Source: Azospirillum brasilense
GTDB taxonomy: Bacteria > Pseudomonadota > Alphaproteobacteria > Azospirillales > Azospirillaceae
DNA: 64,000 nt
Direction of reading: 5' to 3'
NCBI RefSeq assembly: GCF_005222205.1
Contig: NZ_CP032346.1
Span: 973,001-1,037,000, forward strand
Notes under the pieces: generated by a model
What the model was told of the DNA's origin: nothing
The model's database searches: none
What the model saw: the letters and a program-made list of their open reading frames with translations, nothing else
Part shown: positions 27,997-36,194 of the stretch, one piece after another
Layout: each line of letters begins with the position of its first letter
Numbering within the stretch: the stretch's first letter is position 1
Made by a program: the position numbers and the translations under genes

Positions 27997-28389
27997 CTAC
28001 GGAGATACCCAGTAACGCAGCGTCAACGCCGTCTCCACATCCTCCGCCCCCACCGTCACGGCGGCGTCGCGGAAGCTCGGCGGCGCCAGAAGCACGGGGG
28101 CGTCGTTGCCGAAGCCGAAGCCCTCCCGCGGCACGCCCAGAAGATTGCGGTCCAACCGGCCGTTGCCGTTCTCGTCGTGGTAGGCGCGCAGCGCGTAGGT
28201 CCCCGGCGGCAGGTCGGGAACGGCAATGCGCACCGACCCCTCCACAGCCGGGGCGGTGGCCCGGAAGGCGCAGCGCCCCGCCGGGTAGGCCGCCTCCTCG
28301 CAGACGGCAAGGACGACCTCCCCCTCGCCGTTGCGCACGCCCTGGACGGTCACGGCCAGGGCCGCGGCCAGGACCGCCGCTCCTCTCAC
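27997..28389 (-). CDS. DUF2141 exported protein
   Basis: 130 residues with a short N-terminal signal-like stretch and a beta-sandwich DUF2141 domain. Diagnostic parts are PDLPPGTYALRAYHDENGNGRLD and GVPREGFGFGNDA. The domain resembles carbohydrate- or lipid-associated beta-sandwich modules; no activity is known. It lies between shc (10-bp gap) and hpnG (9-bp gap) on the same strand, so it is part of a shc-DUF2141-hpnG transcription unit. Confidence 0.85.
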   Translation of the reverse strand: MRGAAVLAAALAVTVQGVRNGEGEVVLAVCEEAAYPAGRCAFRATAPAVEGSVRIAVPDLPPGTYALRAYHDENGNGRLDRNLLGVPREGFGFGNDAPVLLAPPSFRDAAVTVGAEDVETALTLRYWVSP

Positions 28390-28399
28390 GCCCGCCCCA

Positions 28400-30331
28400 T
28401 CAGGGTCTCAGGGCCTGGTAACGGGCCAGCGCCCACAGGGGGAAACTCGCCGCGTAGCCGTGGTACTTCAGGTAGAAGACGCGGGGGAAGCCCACAGCGG
28501 TGAAGGGATCCTCGCTCCACAGCCCTTCGGCGTTGCGGGCCGCCAGCAGATAGTCGATACCGCGGTCGACCGCCGGGTGGTTGCCCTTGCCGGCGGCCAT
28601 CAGCCCGAGCAAAGCCCAGGCGGTCTGCGAGGCGGTGGAGACCGGTCCCTCGCCGCGCGGGTTGCCGGCCCAGTAGCTGGCGCCGTCCTCGCCCCAGCCG
28701 CCGTCCGCGCGCTGGTGGACCAGCAGCCACTGCGCGGCGCGCTGGACCGCCGGTGCCGCGTGTGGCACGCCGGCGGCGTTCAGCGCCTCCAGCGCCGACC
28801 AGGTGCCGTAGACGTAGTTGGTGCCCCAGCGCCCGAACCAAGCGCCGTCGCTCTCCTGCTCGCGCTCCAGAAAGGTCAGGCCGCGGCGGGTCGGCAGGGT
28901 GTCGCGCCCCTCGCCCAGCCGGGCCAGCATCATGACGCAGCGGGCCGTCACGTCGGAGGTCGGAGGATCGAGCAGGGCGCCATGGTCGGCGAAGGGGATG
29001 TGGTTGAGGAAATCGTGCTGGTTTTCGGCATCGAAGGCGCCCCAGCCGCCGTTGCGGCTCTGCATGCCGACGATCCAGTCCCGCGCGCGGCGGATCGGCT
29101 CGCCATAGCGCTCGGCGTCCAGCCGTTGCAGGGCCATCACCACCATGGCGGTGTCGTCGGTGTCCGGATAATGGGGGTTGTTGTACTGGAAGGCCCAGCC
29201 GCCCGACGCCAGCCCCGGACGCTGCCACGCCCAATCGCCCTCCACGTCCAAAATCTGCCGGTCGACCAGCCAATCCGCTCCCCTCCGGGCCGCGGCGCGG
29301 GCGAGCGGGCTGCCGGTCTCCAGCAGGGCGTTGCAGATGATCGCGGTGTCCCACACCGGTGACAGGCAGGGCTGGCAATAGACCCGCCCCGGCTGCCGCA
29401 CCACCAGCCCGCGCAGCGCGCGGCGCGCCGTCGCCGCGTCGGGATGGTCGGGCGGCATGCCCAGGCAGTGGAACATCAGCACGGCGTTGACCATCGCCGG
29501 GAAGATGGCGCCCAGCCCGTCCTCCCCGTTCAGCCGCTCGGTGACGAAGCGCACCGCGCGGTCGATGGCCGTCTGGCGCCCGTTGGCGGGCAGGCGCGGC
29601 TCCACCGCGTGCAGGGCGGCGTCGAGCGCGCGGAACAGCGTGGCCCAGCCGCCGCGGCTGTTGTTGCTGTGCCAGTTGCGCACCCGTTCCGGGGGCTCGG
29701 TGAACAGCTCCGCGATGCCGATTCCGCGCGGGTTGCGGGCGCGCAGCCGGTGCGCCATGACGACCAGCAGCGGCACCACCACCGTCCGCGACCAGTAGGA
29801 GATGCGCGAGATGTGGAAGGGCGACCAGGGCGGCAGGTTCATCACCTCCACCGGCATCGCCGGCACGGCGCGCCAGGGAATCTGCCCGAACTGGGCCAGC
29901 AGGATGCGGGTGAAGACGTTGCAGCGCGCCGCGCCGCCGCGCGCCAGGATCGCCTCGCAGGCGCGGCGCATGTGCGGCGCCTCGGGACTGTCCCCCGCCG
30001 CCTTCAGCGCGAAATAGGCCTTCACGCTGCAGCTGATGTCCATGGCGCCGCCGAAGAACAGCGGCCAGCCGCCGTCCTTGCCCTGCCGCCCGCGGATGAA
30101 AGCGGCCAGCCCGGCTTCCAGCTCCGGGTCGATCTCGTCCAGGATGTGGTGCAGCAGCAGATATTCGGACGGGATGGTGGCGTCGGCCTCAAGCTCGAAC
30201 ACCCAATGGCCGTCGGCCTGCTGGCGGCGGATCAGGGCGTCCGTGGCCTCGGCCACGGCGCCGCTCACGGCCTTGGCCGACGGCTCGGCCCGTTGGACCC
30301 GCAAGGTTGTGCTTGCGTTGTGGTCTTGCAT
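28400..30331 (-). CDS. shc: Squalene-hopene cyclase
   Basis: 643 residues. The catalytic DxDD motif (D390-T-D392-D393) is intact. Multiple QW repeats are visible (for example QQADGHW, QGKDGGWP, QSRNGGWGAF, EQESDGAWFGRWG and QRADGGWG). It cyclises squalene to hopene, the first committed step of hopanoid synthesis, as a monotopic inner-membrane enzyme. ATG 30331 has GGGAG five bases upstream; the open frame extends further but reads into the divergent hpnN promoter region. It heads the unit shc-DUF2141-hpnG. Confidence 0.96.
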   Translation of the reverse strand: MQDHNASTTLRVQRAEPSAKAVSGAVAEATDALIRRQQADGHWVFELEADATIPSEYLLLHHILDEIDPELEAGLAAFIRGRQGKDGGWPLFFGGAMDISCSVKAYFALKAAGDSPEAPHMRRACEAILARGGAARCNVFTRILLAQFGQIPWRAVPAMPVEVMNLPPWSPFHISRISYWSRTVVVPLLVVMAHRLRARNPRGIGIAELFTEPPERVRNWHSNNSRGGWATLFRALDAALHAVEPRLPANGRQTAIDRAVRFVTERLNGEDGLGAIFPAMVNAVLMFHCLGMPPDHPDAATARRALRGLVVRQPGRVYCQPCLSPVWDTAIICNALLETGSPLARAAARRGADWLVDRQILDVEGDWAWQRPGLASGGWAFQYNNPHYPDTDDTAMVVMALQRLDAERYGEPIRRARDWIVGMQSRNGGWGAFDAENQHDFLNHIPFADHGALLDPPTSDVTARCVMMLARLGEGRDTLPTRRGLTFLEREQESDGAWFGRWGTNYVYGTWSALEALNAAGVPHAAPAVQRAAQWLLVHQRADGGWGEDGASYWAGNPRGEGPVSTASQTAWALLGLMAAGKGNHPAVDRGIDYLLAARNAEGLWSEDPFTAVGFPRVFYLKYHGYAASFPLWALARYQALRP

Positions 30332-30422
30332 CGGCGCTCCCGCTTTGCCCCGGTGTTCTCCATGGGTGTTTCCCATGGTGGAGGTATCTGGGTAACGAGG
30401 TGCCGCGGTTCGCCCATTGGTT

Positions 30423-30494
30423 GGAAGTAACATACAGTAGCGTACGTTGGGTGCCAAAGGTTGTCCTGGCAGACTGCGTACGCTTTCTAGGGAG
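30423..30494 (+). promoter_or_regulatory. Divergent shc/hpnN regulatory region with EcfG-like promoter
   Basis: GGAAG at 30423-30427 and CGTT at 30445-30448 are 17 bp apart, one mismatch from the alphaproteobacterial general-stress sigma (EcfG) consensus GGAAC-N16/17-CGTT, pointing toward hpnN. An inverted repeat AGCGTACG (30439-30446) and CGTACGCT (30477-30484) overlaps it. AGGGAG at 30489-30494 is the hpnN ribosome site. The 15-mer at 30431-30445 resembles one upstream of hpnH. Confidence 0.4.
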
Positions 30495-30503
30495 ACGTAC
30501 AGC

Positions 30504-33191
30504 GTGACAGAACGGCAAGGTGTCCTGGGCCGGATGGCGGACTTCGGCCGCGCCATGATCGGGGGCCTGGGCGCCCTGTCCTGCCGGAGGCCGAAGGTGA
30601 CGCTGGCCCTCTGGGTGCTGATGACGGTGCTGGCGGGCTGGTATTCCGCCGACAATCTGACGATGAGCACCAGCACGTCGGACATGATCTCGCCCGACAC
30701 CGCCTTCCGTCAGCACACGGAGGAGTACCGGCAGGCCTTTCCCTTCGCCGACGACCAGATCGTCGTGGTGGTGGACAGCCCTTCCCCCGATCAGTCGGAC
30801 GCCGCCGCCGTACGTCTGGCGGAACGCATGTCCGCCCGTACGGACGTGCTGTCGGCGGTGGAGGTGCCGTCCGCCGATCCATACTTCCACCGGTACGGGC
30901 TGCTTTTTCTCGACACGGAAAAATTGCAGGACTTGGCGACCCGGCTGGCCGGGGCGCAGGCGGCGCTGGGCGCGCTGAACGCCGCGCCGAACCTCCAGGG
31001 GCTGGCCGACCTGCTGGACCTGATCCTCACCCACGCGGACGAGGGCGCTCCGGCCACCCCCGCCGAACTGCTCAACCGGCTGGCGGTCAGCAGCGCGACG
31101 GTGGCGGATGGGCGTCCGGTGCCGCTGTCCTGGACCGGGCTGGTACAGGCCGCGGAGGAGGAGGACCGGGCGGCCAACCGCCGCTTCGTCCTGGCCCGGC
31201 CCATCCTCGACAACAGCTCCTTCGGGCGCGGGCGGCCCGCGGTGACCGCGGTGCACGAGGCCATCGGCGCTGTGATGGCGGAGCCGGTCGGGCAAGGGGT
31301 CGAGATGCGGGTCACCGGCGCCGTGCCGCTGCGCCAGACGGAGCTGGACACGGTGGCCAACAGCGCCGGCATCGCCACCATCCTGTCCTTCATCCTGGTC
31401 TCGGCGGTGCTGATCGCCGGGATGCGGTCGGGGCGGCTGATCGCCTGCATCATGGTGGTCCTGCTGCTCGGCCTGACGCTGAGCGCCGGGGCGGCGGCGC
31501 TGACCGTGGGGCGGCTGAACCTGATCTCCGTCACCTGCGCGGTGATGTTCTTCGGGCTGGGCGACGATTACGGCGGGCATCTCGGCCTGCGCTACCAGGA
31601 GGAGCTGCGCCGCGGCCTGCCGCCGCTGGCCGCCGCCATCGAGGCGGTGCGGGCGGTCGGCCCGGCGCTGGTGCTCAGCACCCTGTGCGCCATCATCGGC
31701 TTCCTGTCCTTCGTGCCGACCGCCTATCTGGGGCTGGCGGAGTTCGGCGTCATCTCCGCCGTCGGCATGCTGGTGGCCCTGCTCATCAGCCTGAGCCTGC
31801 TGCCCGCCCTGATCGTCCTGCTGCGCCCCGGCCCCGGCGTTCCGGCGCCGGAGCGCGAGGACCGCGGCTTCGCCGGCTGGGTGAGCCGCCACCACCGCGC
31901 CATCCTCGCCCTGGCCGGAGCCAGCGCCGTCCTCTCCATGGCGGCGCTGCCGCTGGTCCGGCTGGACGTCAACCCGCTGAACCTCCAAGACGAGACGACC
32001 GAGGCCGTCGCCACCTACCGCGATCTGGCGACCACCCCGCGCACCTCCCCCTATTCCGTCAACATCCTGACGCCCGACCTCGCGGCGGCGCAGGCGCTGG
32101 CCGACCGGCTGCGGGCCCTGCCGGAATCCGGCGGCGTGCGGACCTACGCCAGCTTCATCCCCAAGGACCAGGAGGCCAAGCTGCCCATCCTGGCCGACCT
32201 GTCGCTGCTGCTCGGCCCCAGCCTGACCGCCCCGGTGGAGTCGGCGGCGCTGGACCAGGGCGCGCTGGAGCGGGCCTTCGCCGCGCTGAAGGGCGTGGTG
32301 GCAGTATATCTGGCGGACAAGCGCGACGGTCCGCCCGAACTGCGCGCCGCCGTGCAGGGCTTCGGCAACGCCCTGTCCCGCATCCAGCCGGCGCAGCTCG
32401 CCACGCTCAATGGCGCGCTGACCGGAGGGGTGCCGCCATTGCTCGACCGGCTGCGCGAGGGCATGGCGGTGGAGCGGCCGGTGACCGCCGCCGACGTGCC
32501 GGACAGCCTGAAGGCGCGCTGGATCGCCGCGGACGGGCGCGCCCGCGTCGAGGTGCTGCCCACCCACGACATCTCCGACAGCCGGGACATGGCCGACTTC
32601 GCCGACGCGGTGCTGGCCGTGGCCCCCAACGCCACCGGCGCGCCGGTCACGGTGACGGAGGCGGCCCGCGTCGTCGGTTCGTCCTTCCTGGAGGCGACGG
32701 CGCTGACGCTGGTGCTGATGGTGCTTCTGCTGGTCGCGGTCCAGCGCTCGGTGACCGGGATGGTGCTGATCCTGGCGCCGCTGGTCCTGGCCGCCCTGTG
32801 GACCATGGCGACCGCCGGGCTGCTGGACATCCCCTTCAACTTCGCCAACGTGATCGTCATCCCACTGCTCTTCGCGCTCGGCGTGTCGAGCAGCATCCAC
32901 ATGGTCACCCGCGGGCAGGATCTGGTGCGGGAGGGCGCGTCGGAGGGCGCCTTCGGCATCGAGCTTCTGGTGACCAGCACCCCGCGCGCCGTCCTGGTCA
33001 GCACGCTGACCACCAGCACCGCCTTCGCCACGCTGGCGCTGTCCAACCACCGCGGGCTGTCCAGCATGGGAGTGCTGCTGGCGGTGTCGATCACCTACAC
33101 GGTCATCTCGTCGCTGGTGGTTCTGCCGGCGCTGATGATCCTGTGGCACCGTTGGCGGCTGCGTCGCAGACCAGCAGTCCCGGCGCGGTGA
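30504..33191 (+). CDS. hpnN: Hopanoid transporter HpnN (RND/MMPL-type)
   Basis: 895 residues with the RND layout: an N-terminal helix, a large periplasmic loop, six helices around 300-450, a second loop, and six more helices ending LVVLPALMILWHRW. Landmarks include FFGLGDDYGGHLGLRYQEE and LFALGVSSSIHMVTRGQD, the paired loops before the helix clusters. HpnN moves hopanoids from inner to outer membrane in Rhodopseudomonas. The start is GTG 30504 with AGGGAG nine bases upstream. Its 3' end overlaps the convergent beta-propeller gene by 89 bp. Confidence 0.92.
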   Translation: MTERQGVLGRMADFGRAMIGGLGALSCRRPKVTLALWVLMTVLAGWYSADNLTMSTSTSDMISPDTAFRQHTEEYRQAFPFADDQIVVVVDSPSPDQSDAAAVRLAERMSARTDVLSAVEVPSADPYFHRYGLLFLDTEKLQDLATRLAGAQAALGALNAAPNLQGLADLLDLILTHADEGAPATPAELLNRLAVSSATVADGRPVPLSWTGLVQAAEEEDRAANRRFVLARPILDNSSFGRGRPAVTAVHEAIGAVMAEPVGQGVEMRVTGAVPLRQTELDTVANSAGIATILSFILVSAVLIAGMRSGRLIACIMVVLLLGLTLSAGAAALTVGRLNLISVTCAVMFFGLGDDYGGHLGLRYQEELRRGLPPLAAAIEAVRAVGPALVLSTLCAIIGFLSFVPTAYLGLAEFGVISAVGMLVALLISLSLLPALIVLLRPGPGVPAPEREDRGFAGWVSRHHRAILALAGASAVLSMAALPLVRLDVNPLNLQDETTEAVATYRDLATTPRTSPYSVNILTPDLAAAQALADRLRALPESGGVRTYASFIPKDQEAKLPILADLSLLLGPSLTAPVESAALDQGALERAFAALKGVVAVYLADKRDGPPELRAAVQGFGNALSRIQPAQLATLNGALTGGVPPLLDRLREGMAVERPVTAADVPDSLKARWIAADGRARVEVLPTHDISDSRDMADFADAVLAVAPNATGAPVTVTEAARVVGSSFLEATALTLVLMVLLLVAVQRSVTGMVLILAPLVLAALWTMATAGLLDIPFNFANVIVIPLLFALGVSSSIHMVTRGQDLVREGASEGAFGIELLVTSTPRAVLVSTLTTSTAFATLALSNHRGLSSMGVLLAVSITYTVISSLVVLPALMILWHRWRLRRRPAVPAR

Positions 33192-34128
33192 CCGAGCCGA
33201 TGATCAGCCGCCCGTTCCACGAGAGGGCGACCGTGGCGGCGGGGAAGCGCCGCCCGTCCCCGTCCAGCAGGATCTCCGTCCCGGCGGGGCCGAGCGCCGC
33301 GATCCGGGTCGGCGCCGCCGCCCCTCCCGGCCAGCCGTAGCGGTGCAGCGCCAGCCGGAACGGCGATGGGTGCAGCGCCACCAGCAGGCGGCCGTCCGGG
33401 GCCATCGTCAGGTTGTCCGGCCCGCCGGGAACGGCGATGCGTTGCGGCGGCGCCTGCGGATCGGACAGGCGGTAAACGAGCAGCGCGTCCTCCCGCGTGG
33501 CGGCGACGGTCAGCCGGTCGTGGGCCGGCTCGGGGAACAGGCCGTTGGCGAAGCCGATCCCGCCGATCAGGACGCGCGCGCCGTTGTTCTCGACGAGGCC
33601 GACGAAGCCGTGGCGCCCGCCGAGGACGTTGTCCTCGATCACGGCACTCCAGCCGCAGCCGCCATGGCTGCTGGTGAAGAGGAAGCGGTCGCCGTCGAGG
33701 AAGGCGACGTCGTTGGCCCGGCAGAGGAGCGGGCCGGCGTTGGTGCCCTGGTGGGTCAGGGTAACGCCGTCGAGGCGATAACGCTCGACCGTCGCCGACC
33801 CGTCCTCGTGGCGGCTGATGGCGAGCAGGGAGCGCGCGCCATCCGGTTCCGCGCGCAGGTCGATGCCCGCCGGGCGCAGGCCGGTGGCGAGCGGGGTGAC
33901 GGCGACGGACGGCGCGTCGAGGGATCGCAAGTTCAGCCGATAGAGCCCCCCCACGGTTCCGGCACGGCGGTCGTAGGCGGACAGCACCGCATGACCGCGC
34001 GCGGCGTCGAGCGCCATGTCCTCGATGCCGGTGACGGGGGCGCCGTCGGCGGTGACGGAAACGGTGCGGCAGGCGGATTGGGCGGGGTGGGTGAGGAGAG
34101 TGATGAGCAGAACGGTTATCGCCCCCAC
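33103..34128 (-). CDS. Exported paraoxonase/arylesterase-like beta-propeller
   Basis: 341 residues with an N-terminal signal peptide (GAITVLLITLLTHPAQSA). A six-bladed propeller of PON/SMP-30 character follows: VTGIEDMALD, LCRANDVAFLDGDRFLFTSSHGG (the Asn-Asp calcium site), IGFANGLF and GPDNLTMAPDGRLLVALHPSP. Such enzymes hydrolyse lactones or esters. The family reading is from motif order; the substrate is unknown. The only usable start near the signal peptide is GTG 34128, which lies inside palindromic repeat copy 2; upstream in-frame ATG 34287 would force translation of the repeat. It may be co-transcribed with the sulfotransferase. Confidence 0.65.
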   Translation of the reverse strand: MGAITVLLITLLTHPAQSACRTVSVTADGAPVTGIEDMALDAARGHAVLSAYDRRAGTVGGLYRLNLRSLDAPSVAVTPLATGLRPAGIDLRAEPDGARSLLAISRHEDGSATVERYRLDGVTLTHQGTNAGPLLCRANDVAFLDGDRFLFTSSHGGCGWSAVIEDNVLGGRHGFVGLVENNGARVLIGGIGFANGLFPEPAHDRLTVAATREDALLVYRLSDPQAPPQRIAVPGGPDNLTMAPDGRLLVALHPSPFRLALHRYGWPGGAAAPTRIAALGPAGTEILLDGDGRRFPAATVALSWNGRLIIGSVTAPGLLVCDAAANGATGSSAPAEPPATR

Positions 34129-34221
34129 CCTCCCCGCTTCGCGGGTCCCCTCCCTCCCCCGCTTCGCAGGGGAGGGCGATATTCCCTCCCCTGCGAAGCG
34201 GGGGAGGGTCAGGGTGGGGGC
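34121..34221. repeat. Palindromic intergenic repeat, copy 2, with a perfect 25-bp hairpin
   Basis: Outer arms 34121-34131 and 34211-34221 are exact reverse complements (GCCCCCACCCT). Inside them lies a perfect 25-bp inverted repeat, 34152-34176 and 34184-34208, with a 7-base AT-rich loop. It separates the sulfotransferase from the beta-propeller gene. Confidence 0.8.
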
Positions 34222-34244
34222 AAAACTCCGCCATCCCACGCCTC

Positions 34245-35372
34245 TCACGCCACACCGGCCCCCCAGCGCGCGACGAAGGGCGCCCATTCGCGGTCCACCC
34301 GCTCCCGCCCCTCGTCGGACAGGCGGTGGCGGTTCTTCGCGTAGCCGCTCACCGCCCCCAGATACCCCTCGAAAGCCGGGCGCGCCGCCGCGAAGCCCGG
34401 CAATTCCAACGTCTGGTACAGCCGCTCCGCCTCCTCCAGCGGCGCGCGCTCGAAGCGCTCGAAGGGCACCTCGGCGAAGCGGTTCGCCGGCAGGTCGGCC
34501 GTGTCGTCGATCAGCGCCTGCATGATGCGCGGGTAATGGTCCAGCACCACCCGCTCCACGTCGATGTGCTCATGGGGCTGGAGCGCCAGCCGCGCCAGCA
34601 GCGTCCGGTAAAAGCCCACCGTCGACACGAACACCGCCCGCGGGTCGCGATGGATGTGGATGAAGCGCGCGTCGGGCCAGATCTCCCGCATCATGGCGAC
34701 CCGCGCGCTGTAGACCGGATTCTTCAGCAGGATGCAGCGCCCGCCCTGGGCGATCGACACCTTCTCCAGGAAATAGAGGAAGCGGCGTTTCCAGGCCTCC
34801 CGCTCCGCCGCCGTGCAGCCGTCGAAGTAGAGTCCCCGGCGCAGGTTCTCGTCGAAACGCTCCGGGAAATAGAGCCCGTGGTAGAAGGAGACCGGCGACA
34901 TGTTCGCCAGCGCGATCTCGTCCTCCTGCGGGCTGTCGGCCTTGACCGGCACGTTGTCGATGTAGCGCCGCTCCGGCAGGGCGCGGGCCAGCAGCGGCCG
35001 CAGGACCGAGCCCAGCCCCAGCATGTCCCAGGGCAGGCCGACCGCGAAGGGGTCGATGATGCCGAATTGCGGGTCGCGGCTCAGCACGTTGTAGAGGTGG
35101 GTGGTGCCGCTGCGCCAATGGCCGAGGATGAAGACCGGCGGCGGCAGGCCGGCGGACGTCCGCCGCCGCGCCGCCACCCACCCGGCCTCGGCCAGCGAGA
35201 AGGGCGCGCGCCCCAGCGCCGAGGCCAGCGCCGCCAGCGCCGTCGGCCAGCCGCGCCCGCGCGGCCCGCCGTTGCGCGCCAGCACGGTCAGCAGGGTGAT
35301 GGCGTCGCAGCCATACAGCGGATGGTCCGGGATCGGCATCCACCCCTCTCGTCCCTTCGCCGGTCCACCCAT
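34245..35372 (-). CDS. Sulfotransferase-family protein in the hopanoid locus
   Basis: 375 residues of the PAPS-dependent sulfotransferase fold. The 5'-phosphosulfate-binding loop is GHWRSGTTHLYNVL at about 84-97, and the 3'-phosphate-binding stretch is HIHRDPRAVFVSTVGF. LKNPVYSARV and the C-terminal RL...RER region agree with the Sulfotransfer_3 type. It would transfer sulfate from PAPS to a hydroxyl or amine. No sulfate-activation genes are nearby. Its position between hopanoid genes suggests a lipid acceptor, which is inference. GGGAGG lies seven bases before ATG 35372. Confidence 0.82.
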   Translation of the reverse strand: MGGPAKGREGWMPIPDHPLYGCDAITLLTVLARNGGPRGRGWPTALAALASALGRAPFSLAEAGWVAARRRTSAGLPPPVFILGHWRSGTTHLYNVLSRDPQFGIIDPFAVGLPWDMLGLGSVLRPLLARALPERRYIDNVPVKADSPQEDEIALANMSPVSFYHGLYFPERFDENLRRGLYFDGCTAAEREAWKRRFLYFLEKVSIAQGGRCILLKNPVYSARVAMMREIWPDARFIHIHRDPRAVFVSTVGFYRTLLARLALQPHEHIDVERVVLDHYPRIMQALIDDTADLPANRFAEVPFERFERAPLEEAERLYQTLELPGFAAARPAFEGYLGAVSGYAKNRHRLSDEGRERVDREWAPFVARWGAGVA

Positions 35373-35510
35373 CCGGACACCTCCCTTCGACAGCGCCGCG
35401 CAGGAGGATAGACCGGCCCGGACGCTGTTACATCCCATACGGACGGTTGAATCCGCTTGCCCCGAACGGGCAGATTTCCACGACCAATGCAGGAGGATGG
35501 GAACGCCGCG

Positions 35511-36176
35511 ATGATTGGTTCCATCTCACGCCGGGCCTGGATGCGCGCCGCGCTGGCTCTGGCCGTCCTGGCCGCCGGCCTGCTGCCGGTCCCCGCCGTG
35601 GCGCAGCAAGCGCCCGGCACGGCAGCCGGCACCACGCCGGGCGCCCGCGCCACGGTGGCGCGGCTGAACGAGGCCATCCTCTCCCTGATGCGGGAGGCCG
35701 CGGGACGCGAGCCGGCACGGGCGCGGCTCCAGCGCTTCCTGCCGGTGATGCTCGACACCTTCGATCTGGAAGCCGCACTCCGCGTCGCCGCCGCCCCCTA
35801 TTTCGACCAGTCGGCGGAGCCGGAGAAGCGGCAGGCGCTGGACGCCTTCGCCCGGCGCAGCGCAGCGCAGTACGTCGACCGTTTCGACAGCTACGACGGC
35901 CAGCGGCTCGAGATCGTCGGTGAGCGGCCCGCCCCGCGCGGGATGCTGCTGGTCGACACCGATCTGGTGCGCGCGGGCAAGACGCCGGTGCGGCTCAGCT
36001 ACCTGCTCCGTCCGGAAGGCGACCGCTGGCGCATCCTCGACGTTCTGGCGAAGGGCACGGTCAGCCAGCTCGCCACCCAGCGCTCGGAGTTCCAGAACAC
36101 GCTGCGCGGCGGCGGGCTGGCCGCCCTGACGCGCGACCTCAACAGCAACGCCGACCGCATCCTCGGCGGGGCCTAG
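35511..36176 (+). CDS. hpnM: Hopanoid-associated MlaC/Ttg2D-like periplasmic protein HpnM
   Basis: 221 residues with an N-terminal signal (ALAVLAAGLLPVPAVAQ). The MlaC/Ttg2-type lipid-binding fold follows: RFLPVMLDTFDLEAALRVAAAPYF, YVDRFDSYDGQRLEI, RLSYLLRPEGDRWRILDVLAKGTVSQLATQRSEF. HpnM is proposed to shuttle lipids across the periplasm for hopanoid or phospholipid transport. It is followed 18 bp later by hpnA. Several in-frame ATGs exist upstream; 35511 gives a normal signal peptide, with AGGAGG 14 bases away, which is rather far. Confidence 0.88.
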   Translation: MIGSISRRAWMRAALALAVLAAGLLPVPAVAQQAPGTAAGTTPGARATVARLNEAILSLMREAAGREPARARLQRFLPVMLDTFDLEAALRVAAAPYFDQSAEPEKRQALDAFARRSAAQYVDRFDSYDGQRLEIVGERPAPRGMLLVDTDLVRAGKTPVRLSYLLRPEGDRWRILDVLAKGTVSQLATQRSEFQNTLRGGGLAALTRDLNSNADRILGGA

Positions 36177-36194
36177 AGGCGGAGGCGGAGGCGC

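Noticed and set aside
30189..33149. 986-codon open frame opposite hpnN
   Set aside because: His/Gln/Arg/Gly-rich translation typical of a GC-rich antisense shadow; hpnN on the other strand is a full RND protein.
34129..34287. Upstream extension of the paraoxonase-like gene
   Set aside because: These codons are the translated palindromic repeat, which is unlikely to be part of the protein.
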